A DNA stretch of 64,000 bases from Mucilaginibacter rigui (GCF_014773275.1 NZ_JACWMW010000001.1:1302001-1366000); one strand, 5' to 3'. Positions 1-8,303 are shown, counted from the stretch's first letter. Numbers and translations: made by a program. The notes: a model not told the origin generated them from the sequence alone.

Positions 1-61
1 CTTAGGCGCAGCCCACCAAACCGGCTGGACTGGCTTGATTGCTAATTGCCTGTATCATTAA
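1..61 (+). CDS. C-terminal end of a GH63/MGH1-like glucosidase (partial)
   Basis: Only the last 19 codons are in the window, in the frame that ends at TAA 59-61. They read LGAAHQTGWTGLIAN then four residues. The GA(A/S)HQTGWTGL block is the usual end of bacterial MGH1-like/GH63 glucosidases, (alpha/alpha)6-barrel enzymes that act on alpha-glucosides. The match is by motif recall only and the catalytic part lies outside, so substrate cannot be stated. A promoter-like AT-rich gap separates it from the next gene. Confidence 0.55.
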   Translation, partial: LGAAHQTGWTGLIANCLYH

Positions 62-147
62 TGTGTTAATTAGACACAATTAAATTTCCTGCTTTAAATT
101 ATTTGATTTAGATTTACTTACCAAGTAAATCTAAATTACCAATCAGT

Positions 148-1071
148 ATGAATTTTAACAGGCGCAAGTTTTTGCAAAGCACGGGCACGTTGGTGCTTGG
201 CAGTGCGGTTTTATCAGGTAAAGCGGCATCGTACATCATTAAGCATCCGGTAGGTTTGCAACTATTCACCTTTTTTAATATTATAGATAATGATGTGAAG
301 GGCACCTTAACCAAGGTGGCTGCTGCGGGGTATAGCGAAATAGAATCGGCATTCAGCAAAAAGGGCGGGTATTACGGAATGAAGCCCAAAGAGTTTAAAG
401 CCCTGGCTAATGATCTGCATTTATCATGGAAATCGCACCATGTGCTTGGCGCGCCTTTTAAACTGCCTGCCGGTGCTAAAATGCCAACCACGCCCGATGG
501 TAAACCCATGGTTTTACCGCCTATGCTAAACCTGCAGGATAATATGCAGCAACTGGTTGATGAGGCTGCCGAAGGTGGCGTTAAGTATCTGGTATGTGCC
601 AATACCCCAACCGGCACTCCTGAAGAGTTGAAAGCATCAATAAAAGTATTAAATAAAACTGCCGAGGCGGCTACAAAAGCGGGCCTTACCTTCGCTTACC
701 ATAACCATGATGCTGAATTTAAAATATTGAGCGACGGAACTATCCCTTACGACCTGTTGCTATCAGAAACAGACCCTAAACACCTTAAAATGGAGCTTGA
801 CCTGGCGTGGGCCGTTAAGGCGGGGAAAAACCCGGTTGACCTGTTTAAGCAGAACCCTGGCCGTTTCCCGCTATGGCATTTAAAAGACCTGGATGCCAGC
901 CGGGAAAACATTATGCCCGTAGGTAGCGGCACTATTGATTTTAAACCCATATTTGCGGCGGCAGAAACAGCCGGGATGCGCAGCTTTTTTGTAGAACACG
1001 ATATGCCGAAAGATGCCTTTGCAAGCATTAACAGCAGCATAAAGTATATTAATAAGAATTTAAGCGTATAG
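148..1071 (+). CDS. Tat-exported sugar phosphate isomerase/epimerase-like TIM-barrel protein
   Basis: 307 aa. The N-terminus has a twin-arginine motif (RRKFL, residues 5-9) followed by a hydrophobic stretch, so export through Tat is expected. The rest matches the AP endonuclease-2/xylose isomerase-like TIM barrel: YHNHDAEF (184-191), ELD (216-218), HLKD (244-247) and VEHD (282-285) carry the usual metal-binding Glu, Asp and His residues, with Glu66 as a further ligand candidate. Bacteroidota encode many such proteins near glycan and inositol genes; a glucosidase tail lies just upstream on the same strand. Substrate unknown. Reaction type (isomerase, epimerase or lyase-like) is inference from the fold. 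Confidence 0.8.
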   Translation: MNFNRRKFLQSTGTLVLGSAVLSGKAASYIIKHPVGLQLFTFFNIIDNDVKGTLTKVAAAGYSEIESAFSKKGGYYGMKPKEFKALANDLHLSWKSHHVLGAPFKLPAGAKMPTTPDGKPMVLPPMLNLQDNMQQLVDEAAEGGVKYLVCANTPTGTPEELKASIKVLNKTAEAATKAGLTFAYHNHDAEFKILSDGTIPYDLLLSETDPKHLKMELDLAWAVKAGKNPVDLFKQNPGRFPLWHLKDLDASRENIMPVGSGTIDFKPIFAAAETAGMRSFFVEHDMPKDAFASINSSIKYINKNLSV

Positions 1072-1092
1072 GTTTAATGAATTTGTACAGGT

Positions 1093-1359
1093 TTATTGTA
1101 GGTAAGCCTGTACAAATTCATCATTGTTAATAGCAACAATCAAAGCATTCAGGAAAGCCTTTTCCGGCGAATTATCGGCTACTTTATTAGCCTGATCTTC
1201 TAATACATCAAGATAAGCTACCGCTTCCTGTTCGTCTTCAAACAGCAATATTAAACTGCCGTTTACTTCGGTGTCAAAGCCACCAGTTGGGGCGGGTAAG
1301 TTATAGTTTTGAAGCACATTGCCTACAAATCCTGCCTGCGCTGTATCTATTTTAAGCAT
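1093..1359 (-). CDS. Small conserved-looking hypothetical protein
   Basis: 88 aa, acidic, no signal peptide, membrane segment or cysteine. The middle (FEDEQEAVAYLDVLEDQA) looks like an alpha/beta fold with an amphipathic helix; I do not recognise a family. It converges on the isomerase-like gene (21-bp gap) and lies 30 bp downstream of the DUF4251 gene on the same strand, so the two may be co-transcribed. A clean ATG and normal codon use support a real gene. Confidence 0.6.
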   Translation of the reverse strand: MLKIDTAQAGFVGNVLQNYNLPAPTGGFDTEVNGSLILLFEDEQEAVAYLDVLEDQANKVADNSPEKAFLNALIVAINNDEFVQAYLQ

Positions 1360-1389
1360 AATGTTTATGGTTTATAAGGTAACCATTAA

Positions 1390-1905
1390 TTACACCTTCG
1401 GTTTGCTTCTTTCTTTTATATAACCGTTAAAACGTATCTGCTGCCTGTTCATACTTACTACGGTAAGGTCGGCATTGCCATTAGTGTACACCTGTAAGGT
1501 CATTTGTGTGGCGTTGCGGGTATCGTTAGCTTTTATATTGATGGTGTAACTACCATCCTTTTTTGTTTTGGCGGCATAATCAAACCTGGTTGATTTAAAT
1601 TTAATGCCGTTATCGTCGCTGCTGTTATAACCAGCGCCAGAATATGCTACGCCAAAATAGGGTAAATAAGCTTCAACAGTATCGGGGCTAACCGTAAGGT
1701 CATAAGGCGATGTAAGATACCTGGACCCACCGCCACTCGGGTACATATATGATGCCTGGAAAATATAGTTTTTTGAATCGATAAGGCTTTTTATCTCGGC
1801 AGCCTTCTTTGCTTCTTTTATGGCTTTTTGGCTTTGCGCACCAGCCGGATTAACCACAGCAACTGCTATAAGCAGCGCGAATAATATTTTCACTAAAGTT
1901 TTCAT
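1390..1905 (-). CDS. DUF4251 domain exported protein
   Basis: 171 aa with a Sec signal peptide (MKTLVKILFALLIAVAVV, cleavage near AGAQ-S, residues 21-25). After a short charged linker (KAIKEAKKAAEIKSLIDSKN) the sequence SGGGSRYLTSPYDLTVSPDTVEAYLPYFG is the typical DUF4251 core, a Bacteroidota-specific envelope family of unknown function. Predicted location is the periplasm. The C-terminus is a beta-rich domain ending RFNGYIKERSKP. It probably heads a short unit with the 88-aa gene. Confidence 0.8.
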   Translation of the reverse strand: MKTLVKILFALLIAVAVVNPAGAQSQKAIKEAKKAAEIKSLIDSKNYIFQASYMYPSGGGSRYLTSPYDLTVSPDTVEAYLPYFGVAYSGAGYNSSDDNGIKFKSTRFDYAAKTKKDGSYTINIKANDTRNATQMTLQVYTNGNADLTVVSMNRQQIRFNGYIKERSKPKV

Positions 1906-2161
1906 TTTTAATTGCTTAAATAAATATAACGTAGTTTTTGTTAGACTTTGTATAGGGTTAAAGGTTTAATTAATTATTGATAATGAGCGGTTTGAAAATA
2001 CTACACGCGGCGGCGACTTACTGTTTGCTGAAATTGGATATAATGCATCTGTTTTCATGATGTGTGTTTTTATGATAGATGCAGCAGGAGTAAGTATTCC
2101 ATAAATAAAATGAAAAATATAGTACCCCTTTCACAAACTCAAAATGCCATGTTACGAGGGA

Positions 2162-2236
2162 TGTCATGGTGAGCCTGTAGAACCATAGGGAGCAAAGGCC
2201 TCTCCGCGCGTCCTTCAACAAGCTCAGGATGACAGC
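2162..2236. repeat. Interspersed 'gtcatggtgagcc...aggatgac' repeat, copy 1
   Basis: The stretch begins tgtcatggtgagcctgtag and ends caacaagctcaggatgaca, two ends that are partial inverted complements. A diverged copy of the same element is at 20787-20843. Such elements are common between genes in Bacteroidota. The gene-free interval 1906-2464 holds this, the palindromes that follow and a terminator; an 86-codon frame across it is an artefact of the repeat. Confidence 0.7.
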
Positions 2237-2264
2237 CACTTTTATGTCATTTCTCTTACCCGCC

Positions 2265-2377
2265 ATGTCAAGCGTCAACGCTTGACATTATTGTTTATGG
2301 CAGTGTCTGCGCTGCCGGTTAATCGTGAGCGTGGACGCTCACAACAATAGTTTAGTTTCAAGCGTGGACGCTTGAAA
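2265..2377. repeat. Cluster of three near-identical perfect palindromes
   Basis: Three inverted repeats lie within 113 bp: 2265-2288 (11-bp arms, atgtcaagcgt), 2325-2342 (8-bp arms, gtgagcgt) and 2356-2377 (10-bp arms, tttcaagcgt). All share the core agcgtNNacgct with a 2-bp centre (ca or gg). This looks like a REP-like palindromic family or a protein-binding cluster; function unknown. Confidence 0.75.
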
Positions 2378-2395
2378 CGGCGGGAGTATAAACAC

Positions 2396-2427
2396 AAAAA
2401 AGCCACTCAGTTACGAGTGGCTTTTAA
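2396..2427. terminator. Bidirectional-looking intrinsic terminator after htpG
   Basis: Stem agccactc/gagtggct (2401-2408 and 2415-2422), 6-nt loop, flanked by an A-run before and a T-run after, so it can work on either strand. It sits downstream of the htpG stop. Confidence 0.75.
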
Positions 2428-2464
2428 ATTCTATTCCCCCTTCAGGGGGTTAGGAGGCTGCGTA

Positions 2465-4348
2465 TTATATCAGGCTAACGCTGCGGTTAACAAACTCTGT
2501 TAATTCAGCACCGGTTAGCAGGCCTTGCGATAACAGGGCCAGGTCAAAGGCTTGTTTAGCCAACTGTGCCTGCACACCTTCATCTTCGCCATCTAAAATG
2601 CGGCTTATCAGTTTGTGGTTACCATTCACAATAACCTTATAGTTATCGGGCATGTTGCCGTAAAAGCCCATTCCGCCACCCATAGCAGCCATATCTTTCA
2701 TACGGCGCATAAACTCGTCCATGGTTACAGTTACCGGCAATTCATCCGGGCTAAGGCTTTCCAGCTGTACTTTGTATGCCGGTTTATTGATGGCCTTATC
2801 AAATATCTCTTTAATTTTGGTTGATTGCTCTTCGGTCAATACATGCTCAGGCGCATCATCCTTTTTGATCAGTTTATCGGCAACATCTGCATCCACGCGT
2901 TTAAGCGATGTTTTCTCAAGCTTCTGCTCTAACTGACTGATGAAGTGGTTATCGATAGGAGAGTTCATCAACAATACATCATAACCCTTTTTATTTGCCG
3001 ACTGGATAAACGCATCCTGCTTTTCGGCATCATTGGTATAAATGTATATTAACTGGCCGTCTTTATCGGTTTGTGTGCCTTCTACTTTTTCTTTATATTC
3101 AGGCAGGGTAAAATTCTCTTTAGCGGTGTTGGTCACCAAAACAAAGTCTTTTGCTTTATCGTAAAACTTCTCTTCGCTCACCATGCCGTATTTTACAAAC
3201 AGGCCAATATCGTTCCATTTTTCTTCAAAACCTTTGCGGTCGGCCTTAAACAGGTCGGCCAGTTTATCGGCCACTTTTTTGGTGATGTAGCTGTTTATCT
3301 TTTTAACATTGCTATCGGCTTGCAGGAAGCTACGGGATACGTTAAGCGGGATATCCGGCGAATCGATAACACCATGCAGCAGCATTAAAAACTCAGGTAC
3401 AATATCTTTCACCTCGTCGGTAATAAATACCTGGCGCGAGAATAATTTGATCTTGTTACGGGTTATCTCAAAGTCGTTCTTCAGCTTAGGGAAGTACAAC
3501 ACACCGGTTAAGTTGAAAGGATAATCAACATTCAGGTGGATCCAGAACAACGGGTCTTCACTATACGGATAAAGCTGTTTGTAAAAAGCAAGATAATCCT
3601 CGTCTTTTAATTCATTTGGTGCTTTTGTCCAGATAGGGTTGGTATCATTAATGATGTTATCAACCTCAACCGATTTGTATTTTGGCTTGCCTTCTTCGTC
3701 AACGCCGTCTTCTTCCTCTTGTGTGGTTGTGCCAAATTTGATAGGCACCGGCAGGAATTTGGCATATTTATCCAATATCTCCTGGATGCGTTGCTGGTTT
3801 AAAAACTCTTCAGATTCGGCATTGATATGCAGGGTAATTTCGGTGCCGCGTTCTTCCAGGCTGCCATCGCTTATTTCAAACTCGGTGCTGCCATCGCAAA
3901 CCCAATGGGCAGGGGTAGCGCCATCCTGGTATGATAAGGTTTCAATCTCCACCTTATCGGCAACCATAAATGCAGAGTAGAAGCCTAAACCAAAACGGCC
4001 GATGATCTCATTGGCATCTTTAGCTTCTTTAAACTTCTCCATAAACTCGGTAGCGCCCGAGAATGCGATCTGGTTGATATATTTTTTTATTTCTTCGGCC
4101 GTCATACCCAAACCGTTATCAGATATGGTAATGGTCTTTTTGTCGGCATCAAAAGCAACTTCAACGCGCAGGTCGCCAAGGTCGCCGTTGTATTGACCTA
4201 ACGAAGCAAGGCGTTTTATTTTTTGTGTAGCGTCAACAGCGTTTGATACCAGTTCGCGCAGAAATATCTCGGTATCAGAGTATAAGAACTTTTTAATGAT
4301 GGGAAAAATGTTTTCGGTGTGTATCGAAATTGTTCCTTTTTCTTGCAT
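2465..4348 (-). CDS. htpG: Hsp90-family molecular chaperone HtpG
   Basis: 627 aa, full length for bacterial Hsp90. The N-terminal GHKL ATPase shows RELVSNA (31-37, with the catalytic Glu32 and Asn36), DNGLGM (77-82) and GRFGLGFYSAFM (117-128). The middle domain contains the FSRQVFI and SRSFLQ regions, and the C-terminal dimerisation domain ends without MEEVD, as expected in bacteria. It folds and remodels client proteins in the cytoplasm with DnaK. It is a single-gene unit with its own terminator, and a sigma-54-type promoter lies about 60 bp upstream of the ATG. Confidence 0.97.
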   Translation of the reverse strand: MQEKGTISIHTENIFPIIKKFLYSDTEIFLRELVSNAVDATQKIKRLASLGQYNGDLGDLRVEVAFDADKKTITISDNGLGMTAEEIKKYINQIAFSGATEFMEKFKEAKDANEIIGRFGLGFYSAFMVADKVEIETLSYQDGATPAHWVCDGSTEFEISDGSLEERGTEITLHINAESEEFLNQQRIQEILDKYAKFLPVPIKFGTTTQEEEDGVDEEGKPKYKSVEVDNIINDTNPIWTKAPNELKDEDYLAFYKQLYPYSEDPLFWIHLNVDYPFNLTGVLYFPKLKNDFEITRNKIKLFSRQVFITDEVKDIVPEFLMLLHGVIDSPDIPLNVSRSFLQADSNVKKINSYITKKVADKLADLFKADRKGFEEKWNDIGLFVKYGMVSEEKFYDKAKDFVLVTNTAKENFTLPEYKEKVEGTQTDKDGQLIYIYTNDAEKQDAFIQSANKKGYDVLLMNSPIDNHFISQLEQKLEKTSLKRVDADVADKLIKKDDAPEHVLTEEQSTKIKEIFDKAINKPAYKVQLESLSPDELPVTVTMDEFMRRMKDMAAMGGGMGFYGNMPDNYKVIVNGNHKLISRILDGEDEGVQAQLAKQAFDLALLSQGLLTGAELTEFVNRSVSLI

Positions 4349-4409
4349 AGTAGTACTTTTTTTGAAATTTGAATGATTTACGGGTACACCTAATCAATGC
4401 CCGTTCCAA

Positions 4410-4425
4410 AGCAGAAAATTTGCCA
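4410..4425 (-). promoter_or_regulatory. Sigma-54 (RpoN)-type -24/-12 promoter upstream of htpG
   Basis: On the minus strand the sequence reads TGGCAAATTTTCTGCT. It keeps the GG and GC dinucleotides at the exact 10-bp gap of the -24/-12 consensus TGGCACGNNNNTTGCW. The GC lies at 4412-4411, so transcription would start near 4399 and give a leader of about 50 nt. No enhancer-binding site was identified. Motif match is seen; RpoN control is inference. Confidence 0.5.
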
Positions 4426-4494
4426 AATTGGCAGAGGCGAGGGGATGTGGAGATATGCACATCAATTCATGATAGGAATCCGCACATTTTCAAA

Positions 4495-5364
4495 TCAATT
4501 AACCGCCTTAACCATCCTGTCCCTGCCGCTCATATCCCGGCGTAACTCAATATCTATAAATCCTTTATCAGTTAATAACTCAACTGTTTCTTTGCCGAAA
4601 TTTTCATTTATCTCGAAAAACAGGAGGCCACCCGGTGAAAGATATTCCAAAGCATAATCAGCAATAGCCTTATAAAATATCAGCGGGTCATTCTCGGGGA
4701 CAAACAGTGCGGAGTGTGGTTCAAAGCCGGTTACGTTTTGATGCATTTGCAGTTTATCCTCTAAAGTAACATAGGGGGGATTGGAAACGATTATATCATA
4801 CTTTTGACTATTAACTTTGAACTCTGAACTATTCAAAATATCCTTCTCCATAAAGTCTACTTTAACTTCATTAATAACAGCGTTTTGCCTGGCGGTATGT
4901 AAAGCACCGGCAGATATATCAATGGCGGTTACATTAGCATCCGGCAGGTTCTTTTTAAGGCTGATGGCAATGCAGCCGCTACCCGTACCAATATCAAGAA
5001 TGCTAACCAGCTTTTTACTTTCAACTTTTAATTTTTTACTTTCAATGATCCATTCCACCAGTTCCTCCGTTTCGGGCCTGGGTATCAATGTAGCCGGGTT
5101 CACTAAAAAACTTAAACCGTAAAACTCCGTACTGCCTAAAATGTACTGCACAGGTTTGCCGGTTTTTAACTCTTGGAGGATGCCCTGGATCTTTTCAACA
5201 GCTTCTCCGTCTACCTCATTCCCGGGGAAAGCTTTAAGTTTAGCGCGGGACATACCTGTAATTTCTTCCAGCACCAGCAGGGTAATGGCCTCTGTTTCAC
5301 GGCTGTCATACACTCCGGTTAAACCTTGCTGAAATTCCAGGAATACATCCTTAATAGTTTTCAT
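4495..5364 (-). CDS. prmC: Peptide chain release factor N5-glutamine methyltransferase
   Basis: 289 aa from ATG 5364. An upstream in-frame extension would overlap ribD and is unlikely. PrmC methylates the GGQ glutamine of RF1/RF2 with SAM. The N-terminal helical substrate domain is followed by IPRPETEELV, the SAM loop LDIGTGSGCIA and the diagnostic NPPY (in IVSNPPYVTLED). Two short charged insertions (KKLKVESKKL after EWIIES, and SSEFKVNSQKYD before DIIVSNPPY) are encoded by AT-rich direct-repeat DNA and look like in-frame repeat insertions. Divergent from ribD with only 33 bp between starts. Confidence 0.93.
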   Translation of the reverse strand: MKTIKDVFLEFQQGLTGVYDSRETEAITLLVLEEITGMSRAKLKAFPGNEVDGEAVEKIQGILQELKTGKPVQYILGSTEFYGLSFLVNPATLIPRPETEELVEWIIESKKLKVESKKLVSILDIGTGSGCIAISLKKNLPDANVTAIDISAGALHTARQNAVINEVKVDFMEKDILNSSEFKVNSQKYDIIVSNPPYVTLEDKLQMHQNVTGFEPHSALFVPENDPLIFYKAIADYALEYLSPGGLLFFEINENFGKETVELLTDKGFIDIELRRDMSGRDRMVKAVN

Positions 5365-5385
5365 GCAACAAAGTAACATAAAACC

Positions 5386-5393
5386 TACTTTTG
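5386..5393 (+). promoter_or_regulatory. Bacteroidota -7 box (TAnnTTTG) four bases before ribD ATG
   Basis: TACTTTTG matches the Bacteroidota vegetative -7 consensus. Only four bases separate it from the ribD ATG, so the transcript would start at or next to the start codon (leaderless or nearly so). Confidence 0.5.
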
Positions 5394-5397
5394 CACA

Positions 5398-6450
5398 ATG
5401 GCAATACATGAAATATATATGCAGCGCTGCCTTGAACTGGCCGCTTTAGGTGCCGGCAGCGTTAGCCCCAACCCGATGGTTGGCGCTGTTATAGTTCATG
5501 ATGGCAAAGTAATAGGCGAGGGCTATCACCAAAAATACGGCCAGGCCCATGCCGAGGTAAATGCTGTTAATATGGTGATTGCTAGGTATAGTAACCATGC
5601 CGACCTGCTGAAAAAAAGCACTATTTACGTTTCGCTTGAGCCTTGCGCGCATTATGGTAAAACCCCGCCCTGTGCCGATCTGATCATCAAACATCAAATC
5701 CCTAACGTAGTGGTTGGTTGCCGTGACCCCTTCGCGCAGGTAGATGGTAAAGGGATAGAGAAACTACAGGCAGCAGGCATTGAGGTAAAGTTGGGCGTAT
5801 TAGAAAAAGAATGCCGGTGGCTAAACCGCCGCTTTTTTACCCGCGTGCAAAAACAACGGCCATACATTATATTAAAATGGGCGCAAACCACCGATGGCTT
5901 TTTTGCCCCGGCAGATGGCAGCCAGTATTGGATATCCGGCACCGAAAGCCGTAAGTTGGTACACCAGTGGCGCGCCGAAGAGGACGCCATACTGGTTGGC
6001 AAAAACACAGTCCTGGCTGATAACCCACAGTTAAACGTACGATATGCGGAAGGGAAATCGCCCAAAAGGGTGGTAATTGACCGCCGTTTGGAGTTAAGTG
6101 ATACTTTGAATGTGTTTGACCAAACAGTTGAAACATTGATATTTAACGAGATAAAGACAGATATTGACGGCAAAAATAAATATATAGCCCTGGAGGACTT
6201 TGACCGCTTTGTACCGCAGTATATTTTGTTCCAGTTGTACCTGCAGGATATCCAGTCGGTAATTATTGAGGGCGGCGCTTACACATTAAAAGCGTTTATT
6301 GATGCAGGTTTATGGGATGAAGCACGTATTTTTACCGGTGCATCTGCACTGGTAAGTGGAATTAAGGCGCCTGTTATAACCGGCACCACTATCAGTGAAA
6401 GCACGGTTGGGGCCGACAGTTTACAGATCATTACAAATCCACCCATATAA
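5398..6450 (+). CDS. ribD: Bifunctional riboflavin biosynthesis deaminase/reductase RibD
   Basis: 350 aa. It deaminates and then reduces the pyrimidine intermediate of riboflavin synthesis. The N-terminal zinc deaminase domain has HAE (51-53) and PCAHYGKTPPC (82-92), giving the His, Glu and two Cys of the catalytic zinc site. The C-terminal half (about 150-350) is the NADPH-dependent reductase with LKWAQTTDGFFA and a VIIEGGAYTLKAF block. No FMN riboswitch is visible upstream, since there is almost no leader. Other rib genes are not in this window. The DMT transporter follows 11 bp later and could be in the same transcript. Confidence 0.95.
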   Translation: MAIHEIYMQRCLELAALGAGSVSPNPMVGAVIVHDGKVIGEGYHQKYGQAHAEVNAVNMVIARYSNHADLLKKSTIYVSLEPCAHYGKTPPCADLIIKHQIPNVVVGCRDPFAQVDGKGIEKLQAAGIEVKLGVLEKECRWLNRRFFTRVQKQRPYIILKWAQTTDGFFAPADGSQYWISGTESRKLVHQWRAEEDAILVGKNTVLADNPQLNVRYAEGKSPKRVVIDRRLELSDTLNVFDQTVETLIFNEIKTDIDGKNKYIALEDFDRFVPQYILFQLYLQDIQSVIIEGGAYTLKAFIDAGLWDEARIFTGASALVSGIKAPVITGTTISESTVGADSLQIITNPPI

Positions 6451-6461
6451 CCAACAGAACA

Positions 6462-7331
6462 ATGTTGTACGTTTTTTTAAGTATTTGCTGCAGTGTTATT
6501 GTTTCCATATTACTGAAACTGGCTAAACGCTACCAGATAGATGTTTTCCAGGCCATCACCTGGAATTACAGTATTGCTATATTGCTTACCTGGTTCTTTT
6601 TTAAACCTGTACTGCAATTTGAAACCCTAAAACAAGCTCCCTTTAGCATCTTGCTTCCTTTAGGGGTTTTGCTGCCGGTTATATTTTTTGCGCTGGCAGC
6701 TTCGGTAAGGGCGGCCGGTATTGTACGTACTGATGTTGCACAAAGGTTATCGTTATTTGTATCATTAACGGCAGCATTTTTATTGTTTAATGATCATTTA
6801 AACACGCTTAAGTTTATAGGGATTGCTGTGGGGATAGCAGCTATTTTATGTAGCATCCCCTGGCAAAAGAAAACAGCCAACCGTAAGGTGCTCAGTAATG
6901 CCTGGATATACCTTGTGCTGGTTTTCCTGGGCTTTGGTGTTATTGATATTTTATTTAAACAGGTGGCAGCTTTTAAACAGATGCCTTTTACAACCCTACA
7001 GTTCTTAGCCTTTATAATTGCATTTATAGTATCGCTTATAATCCTGATAATTAGAAGGATAAATAAGTTATCTAAAATAACTTTTACGCATGTAATATTC
7101 GGCTGGATATTGGGGATAGCCAATTTTGGCAACATATTTTTTTACCTTAAAGCACATACGGCACTGTCCAACAGCCCATCTACCGTATTTACCGGGATGA
7201 ATATCGGTGTGATAGCCCTGGGCACCCTGGTGGGCCTTGTGCTGTTTAACGAGCGGCTTAGCATACTTAACAAAATTGGTGTGGCACTGGCGGTTGTTGC
7301 CATCGTAATTATTACCATTTCAAATCACTAA
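6462..7331 (+). CDS. EamA/DMT-family transporter
   Basis: 289 aa, almost entirely hydrophobic, with about ten transmembrane segments in two halves, as in the drug/metabolite transporter superfamily. Helices are split by the short charged loop PWQKKTANRKV near the middle. The substrate is not predictable. Its position between ribD and the IMPACT-family gene (3-bp gap downstream) suggests co-transcription. A riboflavin-export role would be speculation. Confidence 0.8.
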   Translation: MLYVFLSICCSVIVSILLKLAKRYQIDVFQAITWNYSIAILLTWFFFKPVLQFETLKQAPFSILLPLGVLLPVIFFALAASVRAAGIVRTDVAQRLSLFVSLTAAFLLFNDHLNTLKFIGIAVGIAAILCSIPWQKKTANRKVLSNAWIYLVLVFLGFGVIDILFKQVAAFKQMPFTTLQFLAFIIAFIVSLIILIIRRINKLSKITFTHVIFGWILGIANFGNIFFYLKAHTALSNSPSTVFTGMNIGVIALGTLVGLVLFNERLSILNKIGVALAVVAIVIITISNH

Positions 7332-7334
7332 AGC

Positions 7335-7949
7335 GTGCTGTTCGACGATACCTACAAAACCATTGCCCAACCCTCAGAGAGCATCTTCCGCGACAGGGGG
7401 AGCAAGTTTCTGGGTTATGCATACCCGGTTACATCTGATAATGATATAAAAGCAATTGTTGCCAGCCTGAAGGCCGAACACCCAAAAGCCAACCATGCTT
7501 GCTGGGCTATCCGCCTGGGGATTGACCGGTCTGTTTTTAGGGTGAATGATGACGGCGAACCATCGGGCACGGCGGGCCGGCCTATCCTGAATACTTTATT
7601 ATCCCGTAATATTACCAATGTACTGGTTGTAGTGGTGCGCTACTTCGGTGGTACCTTATTAGGGGTCCCCGGCCTGATCAATGCTTACAAAACCGCTACC
7701 GAAATGGCACTGGATGCCGTGCAGGTGATAGAAAAAACCGTAAACGATATTTATACCATCACCTTTGAATACCCGCAGATGAACGATGTAATGCGCATTA
7801 TAAAGGATGAGCAATTGCAGGTGTTAGAGCAGGTATCAGAACTAAACTGTACGATCAAGTTTTCTGTCCGTAAAACACAGGTAGAGGCAGTGATGTATAA
7901 GCTGAATAAAGTAAGCGGGGTAAAAGTTGTTTATAATTACAGCGGATAA
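7335..7949 (+). CDS. YigZ/IMPACT family protein
   Basis: 204 aa from a GTG start three bases after the transporter stop; the frame opens immediately with family-like sequence (LFDDTYKTIAQPSESIFRDRGSKF). The IMPACT N-domain signature DGEPSGTAGRPIL and VVVRYFGGTLLGVPGLI are both present, followed by the short C-terminal DUF1949-like domain. These cytoplasmic proteins are linked to translation regulation in eukaryotes; the bacterial role is not settled. Probably the last gene of a ribD-transporter-yigZ unit. Confidence 0.9.
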   Translation: MLFDDTYKTIAQPSESIFRDRGSKFLGYAYPVTSDNDIKAIVASLKAEHPKANHACWAIRLGIDRSVFRVNDDGEPSGTAGRPILNTLLSRNITNVLVVVVRYFGGTLLGVPGLINAYKTATEMALDAVQVIEKTVNDIYTITFEYPQMNDVMRIIKDEQLQVLEQVSELNCTIKFSVRKTQVEAVMYKLNKVSGVKVVYNYSG

Positions 7950-8030
7950 CGCCCAAACCGTTAGTAAATGTATAACATATTGACTGATTGATACTTACCT
8001 TGGTATAACTAACAGAAAACTACGAAATGC

Positions 8031-8150
8031 CTGATTATAAGGCAAATGCAGGTGTTCATGTGTGTTCACGGCAGTGAACGTGAACACTTTGAGGGTATGT
8101 GGTGCGTTTTTGAGTCATTTTAGGTCGTTTAAGGACGTTTTAAAGCATGC
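8031..8150 (+). repeat. About 110-bp interspersed repeat, copy A
   Basis: Starts ctgattataaggcaaat and contains gttcacggcagtgaac, a 6-bp-arm inverted repeat, then gtgaacact and a T/G-rich tail with gtcgttt and ggacgtttt. Copy B at 53941-54050 has the same order and long identical blocks. The gap 7950-8303 has no credible gene; a 109-codon frame running through it into mgtE is an artefact. Confidence 0.8.
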
Positions 8151-8303
8151 ATTCCGGGGCCGGAAAATAAAGCAAAAAAGTACGCGAAATCTTTTGCCCT
8201 GTGAACTCAGCTTTGGTTTCTGCAAAGAAAAACCCCTGTCAATCGTAAAAATCCGCCTCATGCCGGTTCAGCTTCTCACTAAAATTGCTTATTTTGCCTG
8301 CAT

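Noticed and set aside
2018..2278. 86-codon minus-strand frame
   Set aside because: It is built from the gtcatggtgagcc repeat (the VILSLLKDARRG type artefact) and a palindrome; no start context, no family.
5365..5409. Longer start of prmC
   Set aside because: It would run into ribD on the other strand and adds cysteine-rich sequence without homology; the ATG at 5364 gives the normal N-terminus.
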